NCBI RefSeq assembly: GCF_007830445.1
Contig: NZ_VLKR01000035.1
Span: 1 to 58,525, forward strand
Source: Sphingobacterium siyangense
GTDB lineage: Bacteria; Bacteroidota; Bacteroidia; Sphingobacteriales; Sphingobacteriaceae
DNA length: 58,525 bases
Direction of reading: 5' to 3'
The notes under the pieces were generated by a model. It searched no databases. It was not told the DNA's origin and saw only the letters and a program-made list of their open reading frames with translations. Positions 9,422 through 18,032 of this stretch are shown piece after piece. How positions within the stretch are numbered: the stretch's first letter is position 1; the number at the start of each line of letters is the position of its first letter. The translations under genes and the position numbers were made by a program.

Positions 9422-9988
9422 TTAAACAAATAAGCCCATAAGATCTTTCAACTTTTTTCGGATCACCTTCAGTGCCCTAGACAATTTATTTTTCACCGTC
9501 TGTTCTGCCATTCCATAGGTTGCCATTAATTCCTTGTTACTCCTACCCTCAAACTTCGATTTAATGACGAGCTCCCGATCCTGGGGAGGCAATTCTTCAC
9601 AAGCCTCCAAGATCAGCATCTCAAGTTCGTTATAGGCAAATATATCGTCTGCGCATTGACCACTAGCCATGTCCAGGCCATTATCGAGAGAAATCTTATT
9701 ATATTTTGCCTCATCTCTAATGTAATAAAGAGCTTTATTTTTCGCTACGCGCTGCATCCAATATACGGGTGCTTCTAGCTTCGCGACCAATTGCCTTTTT
9801 TCCCAGATTACGATTAATGTCTCATTCAATACATCCTTGATTAGATCGTCATGATCATAAATAAAACGACGGATATACTTTTCCAGACTCCCGCCATAAC
9901 GCGCAAAAATCTGCTCAAGCGCTGCATTAGGCTTTGAGTCTAATAATTGAAAAAAGTAACGATCGTACATATTTGTTTCTTTTGCCAT
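9422..9988 (-). CDS. ECF-type RNA polymerase sigma factor (FecI-like)
   Basis: The 188-residue product contains sigma region 2 (about 28-95, with LIKDVLNETLIVIWEKR and PVYWMQRVAKNKALYYIRDE) and region 4 (about 125-180, LPPQDRELVIKSKFEGRSNKEL with the HTH MAEQTVKNKLSRAL). It would direct RNA polymerase to target promoters when released by the FecR-like anti-sigma encoded 11 bp downstream. Length and order are normal for the Bacteroidota FecIR type. A second in-frame ATG at 9967 (MYDRYFF) is an equally plausible start. The target operon is not obvious: both Sus locus 1 and the 10-18 kb module are candidates. Confidence 0.9.
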   Translation of the reverse strand: MAKETNMYDRYFFQLLDSKPNAALEQIFARYGGSLEKYIRRFIYDHDDLIKDVLNETLIVIWEKRQLVAKLEAPVYWMQRVAKNKALYYIRDEAKYNKISLDNGLDMASGQCADDIFAYNELEMLILEACEELPPQDRELVIKSKFEGRSNKELMATYGMAEQTVKNKLSRALKVIRKKLKDLMGLFV

Positions 9989-10279
9989 TCGTCTACCCTC
10001 TCTAATATCATTTTGATAAAATTATAAACTTAAAAATCAGATACTTATAAAAATTACAGCGTATTAGCAGGTACGAACTAGCCTTTATTGCTAGTAGTAT
10101 ATAGAAGAATTAGAAGATTAGATTTTAAATCATTAATAAATCAAAGATAATAAAAGCCATATAACAAACCAAGAAATATAATTTACAATATACTGATTTA
10201 CAAATAGTTGAATTCAAAATTCAACCCGATACTCTTATGCTTCTTTTATAGATTAGAAAAGACAGTAACAACTAAAAAA
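9989..10279. other. Divergent intergenic region between sigma factor and MauE-like gene
   Basis: About 290 bp, very AT-rich. It must contain promoters for both directions, but no clear TAnnTTTG with a -33 partner is seen. A small inverted repeat ACTAGC-7 nt-GCTAGT lies at 10077-10095 and could be an operator. Confidence 0.35.
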
Positions 10280-10846
10280 ATGAATGCAAAAACAGCACAT
10301 ATCACAATGGAAAGTATCCGAATCGCATTTATGGTCTTTTGGATCTATGTAGCTATAGACAAGCTCATGGAACCCAGCGCATTCCAAGCTGCTCTTCTCC
10401 GGCAACCGTTACCAAGCAGCTGGGCAAAACCTCTTTCTTTGACACTTCCTGCTATTGAGCTCGCTACCGGAATCCTTTTAGCCGGTCGGTATAAAAAAAT
10501 AGGATTACTGCTATCTATAGCTTTATTATCCTCTTTCAGTGTCTATATTGCATTGGGACTACTCAATCTATATCCGCAGAAACCGTGTGGCTGCGCATCC
10601 GTATTTGAAAGTTTGTCGTGGGAATGGCACTTGGTGGTAAATATGGTCCTTTTTACGTTATCCATATTGGGATGGTACTTGACTGGCCCAACCAGCCCCA
10701 TGGAAAGGCACAAGAAAAGGAACCTATCAATTGGCTTTACCTTTATACCGCCCATTCATTTAGGTATTGTCACACTCTGTCTTTATCACACTTCTCAAAT
10801 ACGCTTTCCGCGAAAATTTGCACTATTCCCGGCTTGGCCGGTATAG
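10280..10846 (+). CDS. MauE/DoxX-family redox-associated membrane protein
   Basis: The 188-residue product starting at ATG 10280 has four hydrophobic segments (about 12-28, 52-69, 74-95 and 118-138) and the family motif of a CxC pair after the third (KPCGCASVFESLSWEWHLVVN, Cys103 and Cys105). MauE-like proteins sit in the cytoplasmic membrane and are tied to disulfide handling of periplasmic partners. An upstream alternative start at 10208 adds 24 residues that do not look like the family. It is followed by a small two-cysteine secreted protein on the same strand and faces a SusCD-TlpA operon, which suggests a shared thiol-redox task. The exact substrate is unknown. Confidence 0.75.
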   Translation: MNAKTAHITMESIRIAFMVFWIYVAIDKLMEPSAFQAALLRQPLPSSWAKPLSLTLPAIELATGILLAGRYKKIGLLLSIALLSSFSVYIALGLLNLYPQKPCGCASVFESLSWEWHLVVNMVLFTLSILGWYLTGPTSPMERHKKRNLSIGFTFIPPIHLGIVTLCLYHTSQIRFPRKFALFPAWPV

Positions 10847-10890
10847 AAATAAATTATGACACGTGATGGACAGCCCGTAAAAATCGATCC

Positions 10891-10938
10891 CGAGGTATAA
10901 AACAGACTGAAGCGCCTCGTTAAAGCAAAGATTCAGTC
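10891..10938 (+). repeat. Two overlapping, mutually exclusive short hairpins between the MauE-like and small secreted protein genes
   Basis: CGAGG (10891-10895) can pair with CCTCG (10915-10919), while GACTGAA (10905-10911) can pair with TTCAGTC (10932-10938). The two stems interlock, so only one can form, or both as a pseudoknot. Stems are short; significance is uncertain. Confidence 0.3.
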
Positions 10939-11004
10939 ATTAATAAAAAAATTGAGTTTTTTGTGGAGGTAAACTTTTTTTGCTCTTATAAAAAAGGCCT
11001 CGGT

Positions 11005-11328
11005 ATGAAAGCAATATCTTTCATCAAAAAGCATGCAACGGTGATGTTAGCCGGAGCTGCAATAATTGGATTCTCCAGCTTCAAGATTGCTGAGAACTAT
11101 AATAAAGCTGGTTTAATGTGGTACCCTGTAGATTCGTCTGGAAATATCTCCAGTACGGGGAGTACTTCGCCCACGAGCGACTGTAGCGAGGAAGAACTTC
11201 CAATTGTCTGTGAAATACAATTGGAATCCAACTCAAATGGCACACCTCCAGCTACGCATATCAATGATACAGAACTGAAAGGAGGTTCTGTCCCATTTAA
11301 TGATGCAAAATTCCGTAACGAAGATTAA
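11005..11328 (+). CDS. Small secreted or membrane-anchored two-cysteine protein (DUF6520-like)
   Basis: The 107-residue product starts MKAISFIKKH and has one hydrophobic segment (about 11-27) that may be a signal peptide or anchor. After it come MWYPVDSSGNISSTG and a two-Cys segment with Cys60 and Cys69 (CX8C), then a polar, acidic tail. This plan (hydrophobic start, WY.VD..G, two Cys) resembles the DUF6520 family common in Sphingobacteria, though the assignment is from memory of the pattern. A GTG start at 10963 would add 14 residues before the signal and looks less likely. It lies 158 bp after the MauE-like gene and may be a substrate of that protein or of the TlpA encoded nearby. Confidence 0.6.
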   Translation: MKAISFIKKHATVMLAGAAIIGFSSFKIAENYNKAGLMWYPVDSSGNISSTGSTSPTSDCSEEELPIVCEIQLESNSNGTPPATHINDTELKGGSVPFNDAKFRNED

Positions 11329-11340
11329 TCAATAACGGAT

Positions 11341-11384
11341 AATCAGCTATCTCCCGCCTCGTAATATGTGGGAGATAGCTGATT
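11341..11384. terminator. Perfect 15-bp inverted repeat between convergent genes
   Basis: AATCAGCTATCTCCC (11341-11355) is exactly complementary to 11370-11384, with a 14-nt loop. It separates the plus-strand small-protein gene from the minus-strand susD and probably ends transcripts from both sides or protects their 3' ends. There is no long T-run, so simple intrinsic termination is uncertain. Confidence 0.6.
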
Positions 11385-11392
11385 AGAAATAA

Positions 11393-12742
11393 TTAATTCT
11401 GTTCGTACTTACCCAGGTCAACTACAGCTTTTGGAATCGGCATTGCATATCGTTCACTATTCGGTTCCAAGATATAAGTACTGCCTTCAACACTCCTTGT
11501 AATTGTTCGCGCAGTTTCTTTATCCAAATTAAGCCGTTTCAGATCCGACCATGCAATACAGCGCAAAAGCAATTCCTTTCTTCTCTCCAAGAGTATCCGC
11601 TTCAATAGCTCGGCGTTTGGCAAATCCTTTATAGGTTGAAAGTCCGAGTAACGATTTATCAATAAATGATTGAGGTCCGCCAGACTCTTGTCTGCATCAC
11701 CCGTTCGCAAATATGATTCGGACCGAATGAGATAAAGTTCATCTTTTGCAAGTCCTGCAAAGTAAACACCAGATCCTATATAAGAACCCTTAAAATTGTA
11801 AATACCGTTTTTCAGGTTAAAAAAACCTTTCTTGCGAAGGTCATTGTCTTCATAAGTTTTCAACAGTTCTGCGTTTACATCAATACGAGTATCCGAGATA
11901 ATCTGCGCATAACTCATGGAAGCATAAAAAATCACTTCGGTATTATTTTCTTTAAATGGGTAGGCCAAGGAAAGATTCAATTTGTTGTAATCCAAAAGTG
12001 TTCCGTCAATCTTTATGGCCTCGTCACTATGAACTAAAGCTTCCTTATAGTCTTGCATAATTAGATTAACTCTTGCTAGCATCATAAGTGCCGACTTCTT
12101 ATTGGGCTGATAAATGTTTTCAGAGTTTTTATCTAATAAGGATACCGCTTCTTCCAAATCCGTCTTAACCAGCATATAAGTTTGTTCTAGCGTTGAACGG
12201 TCTAATTTTACATCGAGATCAGTTCCCTCTCTCAATGGCAGACCCCGCTTACTTTTATTCTGTTCGCTGTAAGACATGCAATATACTTGTGCCAATTGAA
12301 AGTAAGCCCATGACCGGAAGAATAGTGCCCTGCCGCGAATATTATTAAATTTATTGGTATCGGTGGTTTTATCATTTTTTGACAGGATGTCCAGCGCCAA
12401 ATTAGCGTAATAGATTTGCTGATAAAAGTTACCCCAGTTTTCCAGCCCAACGTTATCAATAAAAACTTCATCTCGCCAGAGGTAGGCGTTCGCCTGCCAT
12501 GGAACCAGACTCGACCAATAACTAGGTGGAACCACAAAATCTCCTGCGGCAATATCGCCCAGCGGCGAGGCTCTGCTGGCATTCATGATAGACGTTCTAT
12601 TAAGAATAGCTTCTGCATCTACAAGGGTGCTCGGTATGACCAATCCTTTGGATGACCGGATCTCCAGCCATTCTTTTTTACATCCCTGCATAAGGATGGA
12701 AAAGAAGACGAAGAGTAATGTTAGTGTATTTCTAGCTTTCAT
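11393..12742 (-). CDS. RagB/SusD-family outer-membrane lipoprotein, Sus locus 2
   Basis: The 449-residue product has a lipoprotein signal with lipobox MQGC (Cys21). Family blocks visible are WGNFYQQIYYANLALDIL (about 102-119), RGRALFFRSWAYFQLAQVYC (about 135-154), a TPR-like SALMMLARVNLIMQDYKEAL (about 217-236) and LLERRKELLLRCIAWSDLKRL near 388-408, the usual C-terminal SusD signature. It is shorter than the SusD of loci 1 and 3 and belongs to the classical RagB/SusD group, so locus 2 is a different lineage. The gene starts 19 bp after the susC stop. Ligand unknown; context hints at a peptide or protein substrate. Confidence 0.92.
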   Translation of the reverse strand: MKARNTLTLLFVFFSILMQGCKKEWLEIRSSKGLVIPSTLVDAEAILNRTSIMNASRASPLGDIAAGDFVVPPSYWSSLVPWQANAYLWRDEVFIDNVGLENWGNFYQQIYYANLALDILSKNDKTTDTNKFNNIRGRALFFRSWAYFQLAQVYCMSYSEQNKSKRGLPLREGTDLDVKLDRSTLEQTYMLVKTDLEEAVSLLDKNSENIYQPNKKSALMMLARVNLIMQDYKEALVHSDEAIKIDGTLLDYNKLNLSLAYPFKENNTEVIFYASMSYAQIISDTRIDVNAELLKTYEDNDLRKKGFFNLKNGIYNFKGSYIGSGVYFAGLAKDELYLIRSESYLRTGDADKSLADLNHLLINRYSDFQPIKDLPNAELLKRILLERRKELLLRCIAWSDLKRLNLDKETARTITRSVEGSTYILEPNSERYAMPIPKAVVDLGKYEQN

Positions 12743-12761
12743 GATCTCTGTTCATTTAAGG

Positions 12762-15700
12762 TTAATAGCTCATTTTAATTCCAAGAGAAAAAATACGTGG
12801 TGAAAGGTAATAAGAGGCAGACGGATAATCGGGGTCCAAACCCAGCTTATTTTTGCGCCACAAGATTCCGACATTGTTTAAATACCCATAAATTGATAGA
12901 TCCTTTATCTTGAAGCGATTATGTAGCAATTTAGACAGCGAATAATCTAGTCTGATATCGCGCAGGCGTATATGATCTCCTTTTTCTGCCAATATCTCAG
13001 ACTGCGTATACACGATATCTCTGTTCGCAATATTTGCAAAAGGATTTGACGGTACATTTGTCACAGCTTCATCACCCGCTTGCTTCCAACGATTGAGATA
13101 ATCTTCGTGCATGCCTTTGCCATTTGTCATCAGCAAGCTGTATTCCACTGAATTTCGTCTGAAATAGTATCCTAATTTAAAAGCGATATTGAAACTCAGG
13201 GTTAGGTCTTTCCATCTAAAATTATTTCTCCAAGCCCCAGTCCAGATGGGCACACTGCTGCCATGGTTAACAAGGTCATTCATTGATAAACTATTTATAT
13301 ATTTGGTATACTCGGTATTCCTTACGCCATCATTGATCACCAAGGGATTGCCGGTAGTATGATCAAGACCGAACCAAGGCAAGCTATACAGCGCATCCAG
13401 TGACTTATCTTTTATTGGACGCTTATCCATACCCGTTGTATAGCCCATTACAGTAATAGTGTTGTCACCATAATAATCGGTCACCCGGTTGCTAGTTTTC
13501 GATAACCAAAATTCATTGGACCATTTAATTCTGCTGCCTATTTCTCCATAGCCCAAAGTCAGATCCATTCCAGCAGTTTCCATTTTCGCATAATTACGTT
13601 TTAACTTAGCCTGAGAACCTCCATAATACACTGTGGGATCGATAAGATCAATACCGATAAGATCATCCGATTTCTTTCGATAGTAATCCACTGATCCTCT
13701 AAATTTTCCTTTGATCCTGAAATCCATTCCCACATTTAACGTCGCCACTTTTTCCCAGCGCAGATTTTGATTACCTGGCGATGTGACCAAGGCCTGCTGT
13801 AAATTGGTCGATGAGTTGACACTATATGACACTGTAGGATAGGCAGTCATACTTCGGTCAATATTACCGTTCTTGCCATAGGAAACACGCCATTTCAGTT
13901 GCTGAACAACATCGTTTTTAAAGAAATTTTCGTCGCCCATATTCCATGCTAAACCAACAGACCAGAGCGGAATACCCTTTTGGTTGGTATTGACGCCAAA
14001 CAGATTGGAAGCATCCCAGCGCACACTCCCCGACAACAGGTATTTAGATTTCCAATCATAGCCCAAATTGGCATAATAAGACAGGTATCGATCAATATTT
14101 TCTTTAAGCGTACTCATCGGAAAAGGAATTCTTCCGGAAGACTGCGGGCGAAGTGGATAAACCTTAGTATAATCAAGTATCATCTGTGATGTTAACAATT
14201 CATCATTATAGCCATACAGTGTGTAATCATCCAGCTTAGTGACCACTTCACGCTGCTCCATGCCTGAAAGAAATACAACACGATGAGATCCAAACTGACG
14301 ATCGACATCAAGCTGCAGTCTGCCAGACTTAGAGGTCAGTTGCTGCCGGCTCTGACTGAGTATATCTCCATAAGGAAACACCCGGCTCCCATCGGCCTGT
14401 GTATAGCGATTAACCAAATTCCGTACATAATAAGCATCCTTTTTCTCCAGATTGCGATAATTGGTCGATGCCATCAATGACTGCAGATTGAGAGACAAGC
14501 GTATTCCTTTGACAATTCCATAATTGATCGCTAAAGACCACCTATTCTCATTCATGCCGGAGCGCTTACTTTGAAGATTGAGCTCATCCAATGGTCTATA
14601 GTTCCAGTCTAGCAATCCTGAAGTTGGAGCTTCCGCTACATATTCTAAGTTATAATCCCTTAGAACAGGTGCATTTCCGTCCTCCTGCTTCAACGACATA
14701 TAAGGATAGAGGTAATCAAAATTTCTAAAATCCACCGTGTTAGCCACATTGTTATTTGCAATAAAGCCGTATCCAAAATCAAACTTCAGCTGACTTATCG
14801 GATAATAACTGACTGAAGATGAAAAGGTGGTTCTTTTTTGACTATTGCCAATATCATGGAGACGCTGTCCATCCCATCCGCCAGAGAAAAAATAACTGAG
14901 ATCCGAAGAACCGCCCCGCATATTTACATTGTATTGCTGCAAAAAGGAAGACCTATAAAGGTACCGCTTCGCCTCATCGCGCAGATCTATCTGTGCGGCA
15001 CTACGTAATCGCTGGTCCAGATCGGTATCGCTAATCTTATTATTCCTATGCTGATATAGCCATGTAACCACCGGCGACAATGGAGATTTGCTCGCATCGC
15101 TATACCGTGCATCATATATTCCCTTTTCAAAAAAAACTTTCTCCAAATCAATATAGTCCTTGGCATTAATAAAATCCTTACCATACGTCAAATCCGGTCT
15201 AGGAGAAAAAGAATTAACTGCATTTAGGCTGACTGTCAATGGCTGATCTCTCTTTCCTTTTTTTGAAGTCAGCACAATAACACCATTTGAAGCCCTTGCA
15301 CCCCATATAGACGTCGCAGCCGCATCTTTAAGCACCGTTATTGATTCAATATCGTTAGGGTTGAGCCCATTGATATCACCGTCATACGGAAAATTATCCA
15401 ATATGATCAAAGGAGAACCATCGGCATAGATTGTATTGGTACCACGAAGGCGCATAGCAGTCCGGTTATTATCGCTGTTCATCTGACCTATTTTTCTTTT
15501 GTCGAACTGAAGTGAAGGAGCAATATCTTCCAATCGATCCAGTATCGCCGAAGAAGTATTCCGCTGCAATGTCTTTCTATCGATAAAATCAAAGCTACCT
15601 GTAGCACGCTCCTTTGGTAATGAATAATAACCGGTACTGATCTGCACCTCCTCTATCATCACCGATTCGGGCATCAGACTGACCAACACATTTTTCTGTT

Positions 15701-15959
15701 CACGCTTAATAGCAAGCTTTTTTGCTTTATACCCAACCGATGAAATCCAGACCGTATCGTATGTCTTTAAAGAAAAAACAAAAGCACCTTCGCTGTCCGT
15801 TTTTGCCAGTACCAACGAATGATCGGCCTTGATAGTGGCCCCTGCAATACCTTTCTGCGTCTTTTCGTCGACAACTCTCCCTTTAATAGATGATTGACCC
15901 TTGGCAGTAAAAAATGTAATTAGAACGAGGAAAGCAAGTATACAATAACGATTAATCAT
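12762..15959 (-). CDS. SusC/RagA-type TonB-dependent receptor, Sus locus 2
   Basis: The 1065-residue product has a signal peptide (about 1-22, FFTAKGQ), a carboxypeptidase-regulatory-like domain (about 24-100), a segment MIEEVQISTGYYSLPKERATGSF (about 101-123), a plug (about 130-235, MRLRGTNTIYADGSPLIILD and NDIESITVLKDAAATSIWGA) and a barrel. The PKERATGSF form is the one usually seen in receptors controlled by FecIR and bearing an STN domain, but no STN segment is present between signal and regulatory domain here. The start codon overlaps the TlpA stop (ATGATTAA, 15959-15952), implying translational coupling to the thioredoxin gene. Barrel ends in KMSY rather than Phe. Confidence 0.93.
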   Translation of the reverse strand: MINRYCILAFLVLITFFTAKGQSSIKGRVVDEKTQKGIAGATIKADHSLVLAKTDSEGAFVFSLKTYDTVWISSVGYKAKKLAIKREQKNVLVSLMPESVMIEEVQISTGYYSLPKERATGSFDFIDRKTLQRNTSSAILDRLEDIAPSLQFDKRKIGQMNSDNNRTAMRLRGTNTIYADGSPLIILDNFPYDGDINGLNPNDIESITVLKDAAATSIWGARASNGVIVLTSKKGKRDQPLTVSLNAVNSFSPRPDLTYGKDFINAKDYIDLEKVFFEKGIYDARYSDASKSPLSPVVTWLYQHRNNKISDTDLDQRLRSAAQIDLRDEAKRYLYRSSFLQQYNVNMRGGSSDLSYFFSGGWDGQRLHDIGNSQKRTTFSSSVSYYPISQLKFDFGYGFIANNNVANTVDFRNFDYLYPYMSLKQEDGNAPVLRDYNLEYVAEAPTSGLLDWNYRPLDELNLQSKRSGMNENRWSLAINYGIVKGIRLSLNLQSLMASTNYRNLEKKDAYYVRNLVNRYTQADGSRVFPYGDILSQSRQQLTSKSGRLQLDVDRQFGSHRVVFLSGMEQREVVTKLDDYTLYGYNDELLTSQMILDYTKVYPLRPQSSGRIPFPMSTLKENIDRYLSYYANLGYDWKSKYLLSGSVRWDASNLFGVNTNQKGIPLWSVGLAWNMGDENFFKNDVVQQLKWRVSYGKNGNIDRSMTAYPTVSYSVNSSTNLQQALVTSPGNQNLRWEKVATLNVGMDFRIKGKFRGSVDYYRKKSDDLIGIDLIDPTVYYGGSQAKLKRNYAKMETAGMDLTLGYGEIGSRIKWSNEFWLSKTSNRVTDYYGDNTITVMGYTTGMDKRPIKDKSLDALYSLPWFGLDHTTGNPLVINDGVRNTEYTKYINSLSMNDLVNHGSSVPIWTGAWRNNFRWKDLTLSFNIAFKLGYYFRRNSVEYSLLMTNGKGMHEDYLNRWKQAGDEAVTNVPSNPFANIANRDIVYTQSEILAEKGDHIRLRDIRLDYSLSKLLHNRFKIKDLSIYGYLNNVGILWRKNKLGLDPDYPSASYYLSPRIFSLGIKMSY

Positions 15960-17316
15960 GATCGCCCCTCCTTTCTATCACCAGCATAGGCAAGGCTATT
16001 GTATCTCTCTTTATCCCCAGGCCGTAACGTTGCAAAGCAGCATCAACTGCGCAGAGGTTTTTTGTATCAGCGTAAAGATCCATGCTGACATTCCCCGCAT
16101 AACCAGTAGCATCAGTAACAGGCAATTTATCTTTATAATTATTATCGGCTAGATAGGAAACCAAAGATTGCAGAGGTCTATTGACCAAACTAAAATAGCC
16201 CTTGTCAGCTTTTATTTTTCCTGTAGCACCACTCTTACTGTAGCATTTTTTGAAGACAGCTGCATCCCGAATATAGAGACACCAAGCTTCTACCCTGCTT
16301 GTCGCAACGTAGGATCGGGCATTAAATTTTAGTTCAAGCAATTTAGCTAGATCCAATTTTAATAGATCTGTCTTCTGTTGTTCGTCCAGCATCTCGTTAC
16401 TTTTAAGATAATAGCAATATAAATTGGAACTTTTCCAAGCTCTTAATGCATTTTCCTTTTCATACTTCTTTGTATTGATAAGCTCTACCGGCAATTCCAT
16501 CCAATACCGCGTTGAATCTGCTACGTTCCATATGACCCGATTACGCATCCCTACGAAAGGAATTTCTTTACGATTCGCATAAAGCAAAAGACCTAAAACA
16601 GAATGATTGTATAAAGTCAGCGAATATTTTGTATCGAATTTTGCAAAAACACTGTATGGCAAAGACTTAGCAAACACACTACTTAATATCACCTGTCCAA
16701 TTCTATTTGAGTCTATATCCGGCTTAGATAGATTACGTAGTTCCTCGCGACTTATTTCCGCATTCTTTGGCAGCAATTGAACAGGTTTGTTGTGCACCAA
16801 TTTATTTATATTGGCAACGGAAGTGAGGTTTCCATCTGTAATATAGGCTACCCGACCATCTTTGATCCAGATCTGATGAGGGACGCTTACATGGGGAAAA
16901 TATTTTCTCAGGAGAGAATCTGCGTAGATGGAAGAAAAACCAATATTATTCTGTTGTAGTATCCGGCCTGCTGCATGTGCATCGTTTATGGTAACGGGTA
17001 TGACTACCGCATTAGTATCTATCAGTGTTTGACTGGCCGATAACTCTTTCAGTTTACGAATGCATGGTGCACACCATACTGTCCAGAAATCCAGAATAAG
17101 AAGTTTCTTGCCGCGATACTTCTGCAATGTTATTGTTTTTTCAACTTTAGTGTGATCGATAGTCTTCAATGGCATATTCCATAATTGATTTTCAATAATG
17201 CTCCCTACTTCCAGCGATTTGATTGAAAGCCCATCGGCCCCGCTGTCCTTGCGGGGGGTCTGAGCTGATAAACTAAACATAGAAACAAAACATAAAAACA
17301 TCCATGTTAAAACCAT
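15952..17316 (-). CDS. TlpA-type periplasmic thioredoxin with C-terminal extension
   Basis: From ATG 17316 the 454-residue product begins with a signal peptide (MVLTWMFLCFVSMFSLSAQ). A thioredoxin/TlpA domain spans about 45-195, with the redox motif WCAPC (Cys82, Cys85) after LLILDFWTV, and a cis-Pro region VSVPHQIWIKDGRV. A C-terminal part of about 250 residues follows that I do not recognise; it is common in Bacteroidota TlpA proteins beside SusCD. The protein probably reduces or isomerises disulfides of a periplasmic or imported substrate. The reading frame is open further upstream to an ATG at 18018, which would give 688 residues, but the extra 234 residues have no signal peptide and contain a phased DNA repeat, so the 17316 start is preferred. 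It overlaps susC by 8 bp. Confidence 0.8.
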   Translation of the reverse strand: MVLTWMFLCFVSMFSLSAQTPRKDSGADGLSIKSLEVGSIIENQLWNMPLKTIDHTKVEKTITLQKYRGKKLLILDFWTVWCAPCIRKLKELSASQTLIDTNAVVIPVTINDAHAAGRILQQNNIGFSSIYADSLLRKYFPHVSVPHQIWIKDGRVAYITDGNLTSVANINKLVHNKPVQLLPKNAEISREELRNLSKPDIDSNRIGQVILSSVFAKSLPYSVFAKFDTKYSLTLYNHSVLGLLLYANRKEIPFVGMRNRVIWNVADSTRYWMELPVELINTKKYEKENALRAWKSSNLYCYYLKSNEMLDEQQKTDLLKLDLAKLLELKFNARSYVATSRVEAWCLYIRDAAVFKKCYSKSGATGKIKADKGYFSLVNRPLQSLVSYLADNNYKDKLPVTDATGYAGNVSMDLYADTKNLCAVDAALQRYGLGIKRDTIALPMLVIERRGDHD

Positions 17317-18018
17317 GCGATACGCACGCTTATAATATGCAACGAATAAAAAGCATTTTAAAGCCCGCTGAACAACTAAGCCTATTGATCCAAGCAAAGT
17401 ATTGGCTCGAAACTCCAAAGCCTTACAGATCGACTTAAAGAACCTTAAAACAGATCGTTCAGATTCTACTCCATAAGTCAATCTAGACTCTCCCACCTGC
17501 TGAAAAGCTTGCTTTTGTTGGGTGGGACTTGTGCAATCGTTTAGTTGTCCTTGTGTATAACAAGGGCTTAGCAAGGGTGAACCTAGGGTCGCGCTATAGT
17601 CAAGCTTGTGTGTTTCTTGTGCGAACGTATAGTCAACCGTTAAATAACCAATAACTACCGAATTTCTACGTTTCATCGGATTTTCATCGGGTCGGCATCG
17701 GGTTTTGATCGGTGTGGCCCGATGAAATCCCGATGAAAACTCGATGCCAATAGCATGAAAGGCAGAAGCTGGGGCGAAGTTGGGCAGACAAAAGTCCGAA
17801 GAAGCCTCCATCTTTATTAGGTTTTGAAAGTCGCTCGTGTAGCGCTTTTTTAGCAGGATCGAAATACCTTTAAAGTACGTTTTTCCTTGTCTAATTTTCT
17901 TGCGCAACAGATGTGTAAATAGTACTATATCTGTGCTTAAGTACTGCTTGACAGGTACTTGAAAGATATAGGTTATATAGGCCTTTAAAAAGGTTATTAA
18001 TTTTAGGGTATTCATCAT
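17317..18018 (-). other. 700-bp open stretch upstream of tlpA, possible leader or repeat-derived element
   Basis: The tlpA frame has no stop from 17317 back to ATG 18018, 15 bp after the stop of the 124-aa gene. That is far longer than chance usually gives in this DNA, yet the encoded 234 residues look unlike a normal protein (Cys-, Ser- and Thr-rich segments, no recognised domain) and the DNA is more GC-rich than its neighbours. It contains the 11-bp phased repeat at 17671-17750. It may be a true N-terminal region, the remnant of another gene fused in frame, or a mobile repeat element inserted in the operon. I cannot decide from the sequence. Confidence 0.45.
17671..17750. repeat. Seven-unit 11-bp phased repeat, four direct then three inverted
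   Basis: The core ATCGG starts at 17675, 17686, 17697 and 17708, and its complement (CCGAT, last copy TCGAT) starts at 17719, 17730 and 17741. All seven are exactly 11 bp apart across the switch in orientation. Flanks are also shared (TTTTCATCGGG and CCCGATGAAAA). One unit per helical turn puts all cores on the same face of the DNA, as in arrays bound by cooperative proteins or architectural factors. Confidence 0.9.
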
Positions 18019-18032
18019 TTTTTTGTTAGTGG

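Noticed and set aside
17671..17750. CRISPR-like array
   Set aside because: The units are 11 bp without spacers, change orientation, and no cas genes are near.
15952..18018. A single 688-residue TlpA protein
   Set aside because: The first 234 residues have no signal peptide or known domain and contain an 11-bp DNA repeat; a proper signal peptide begins at 17316. Kept as an open question rather than the main call.
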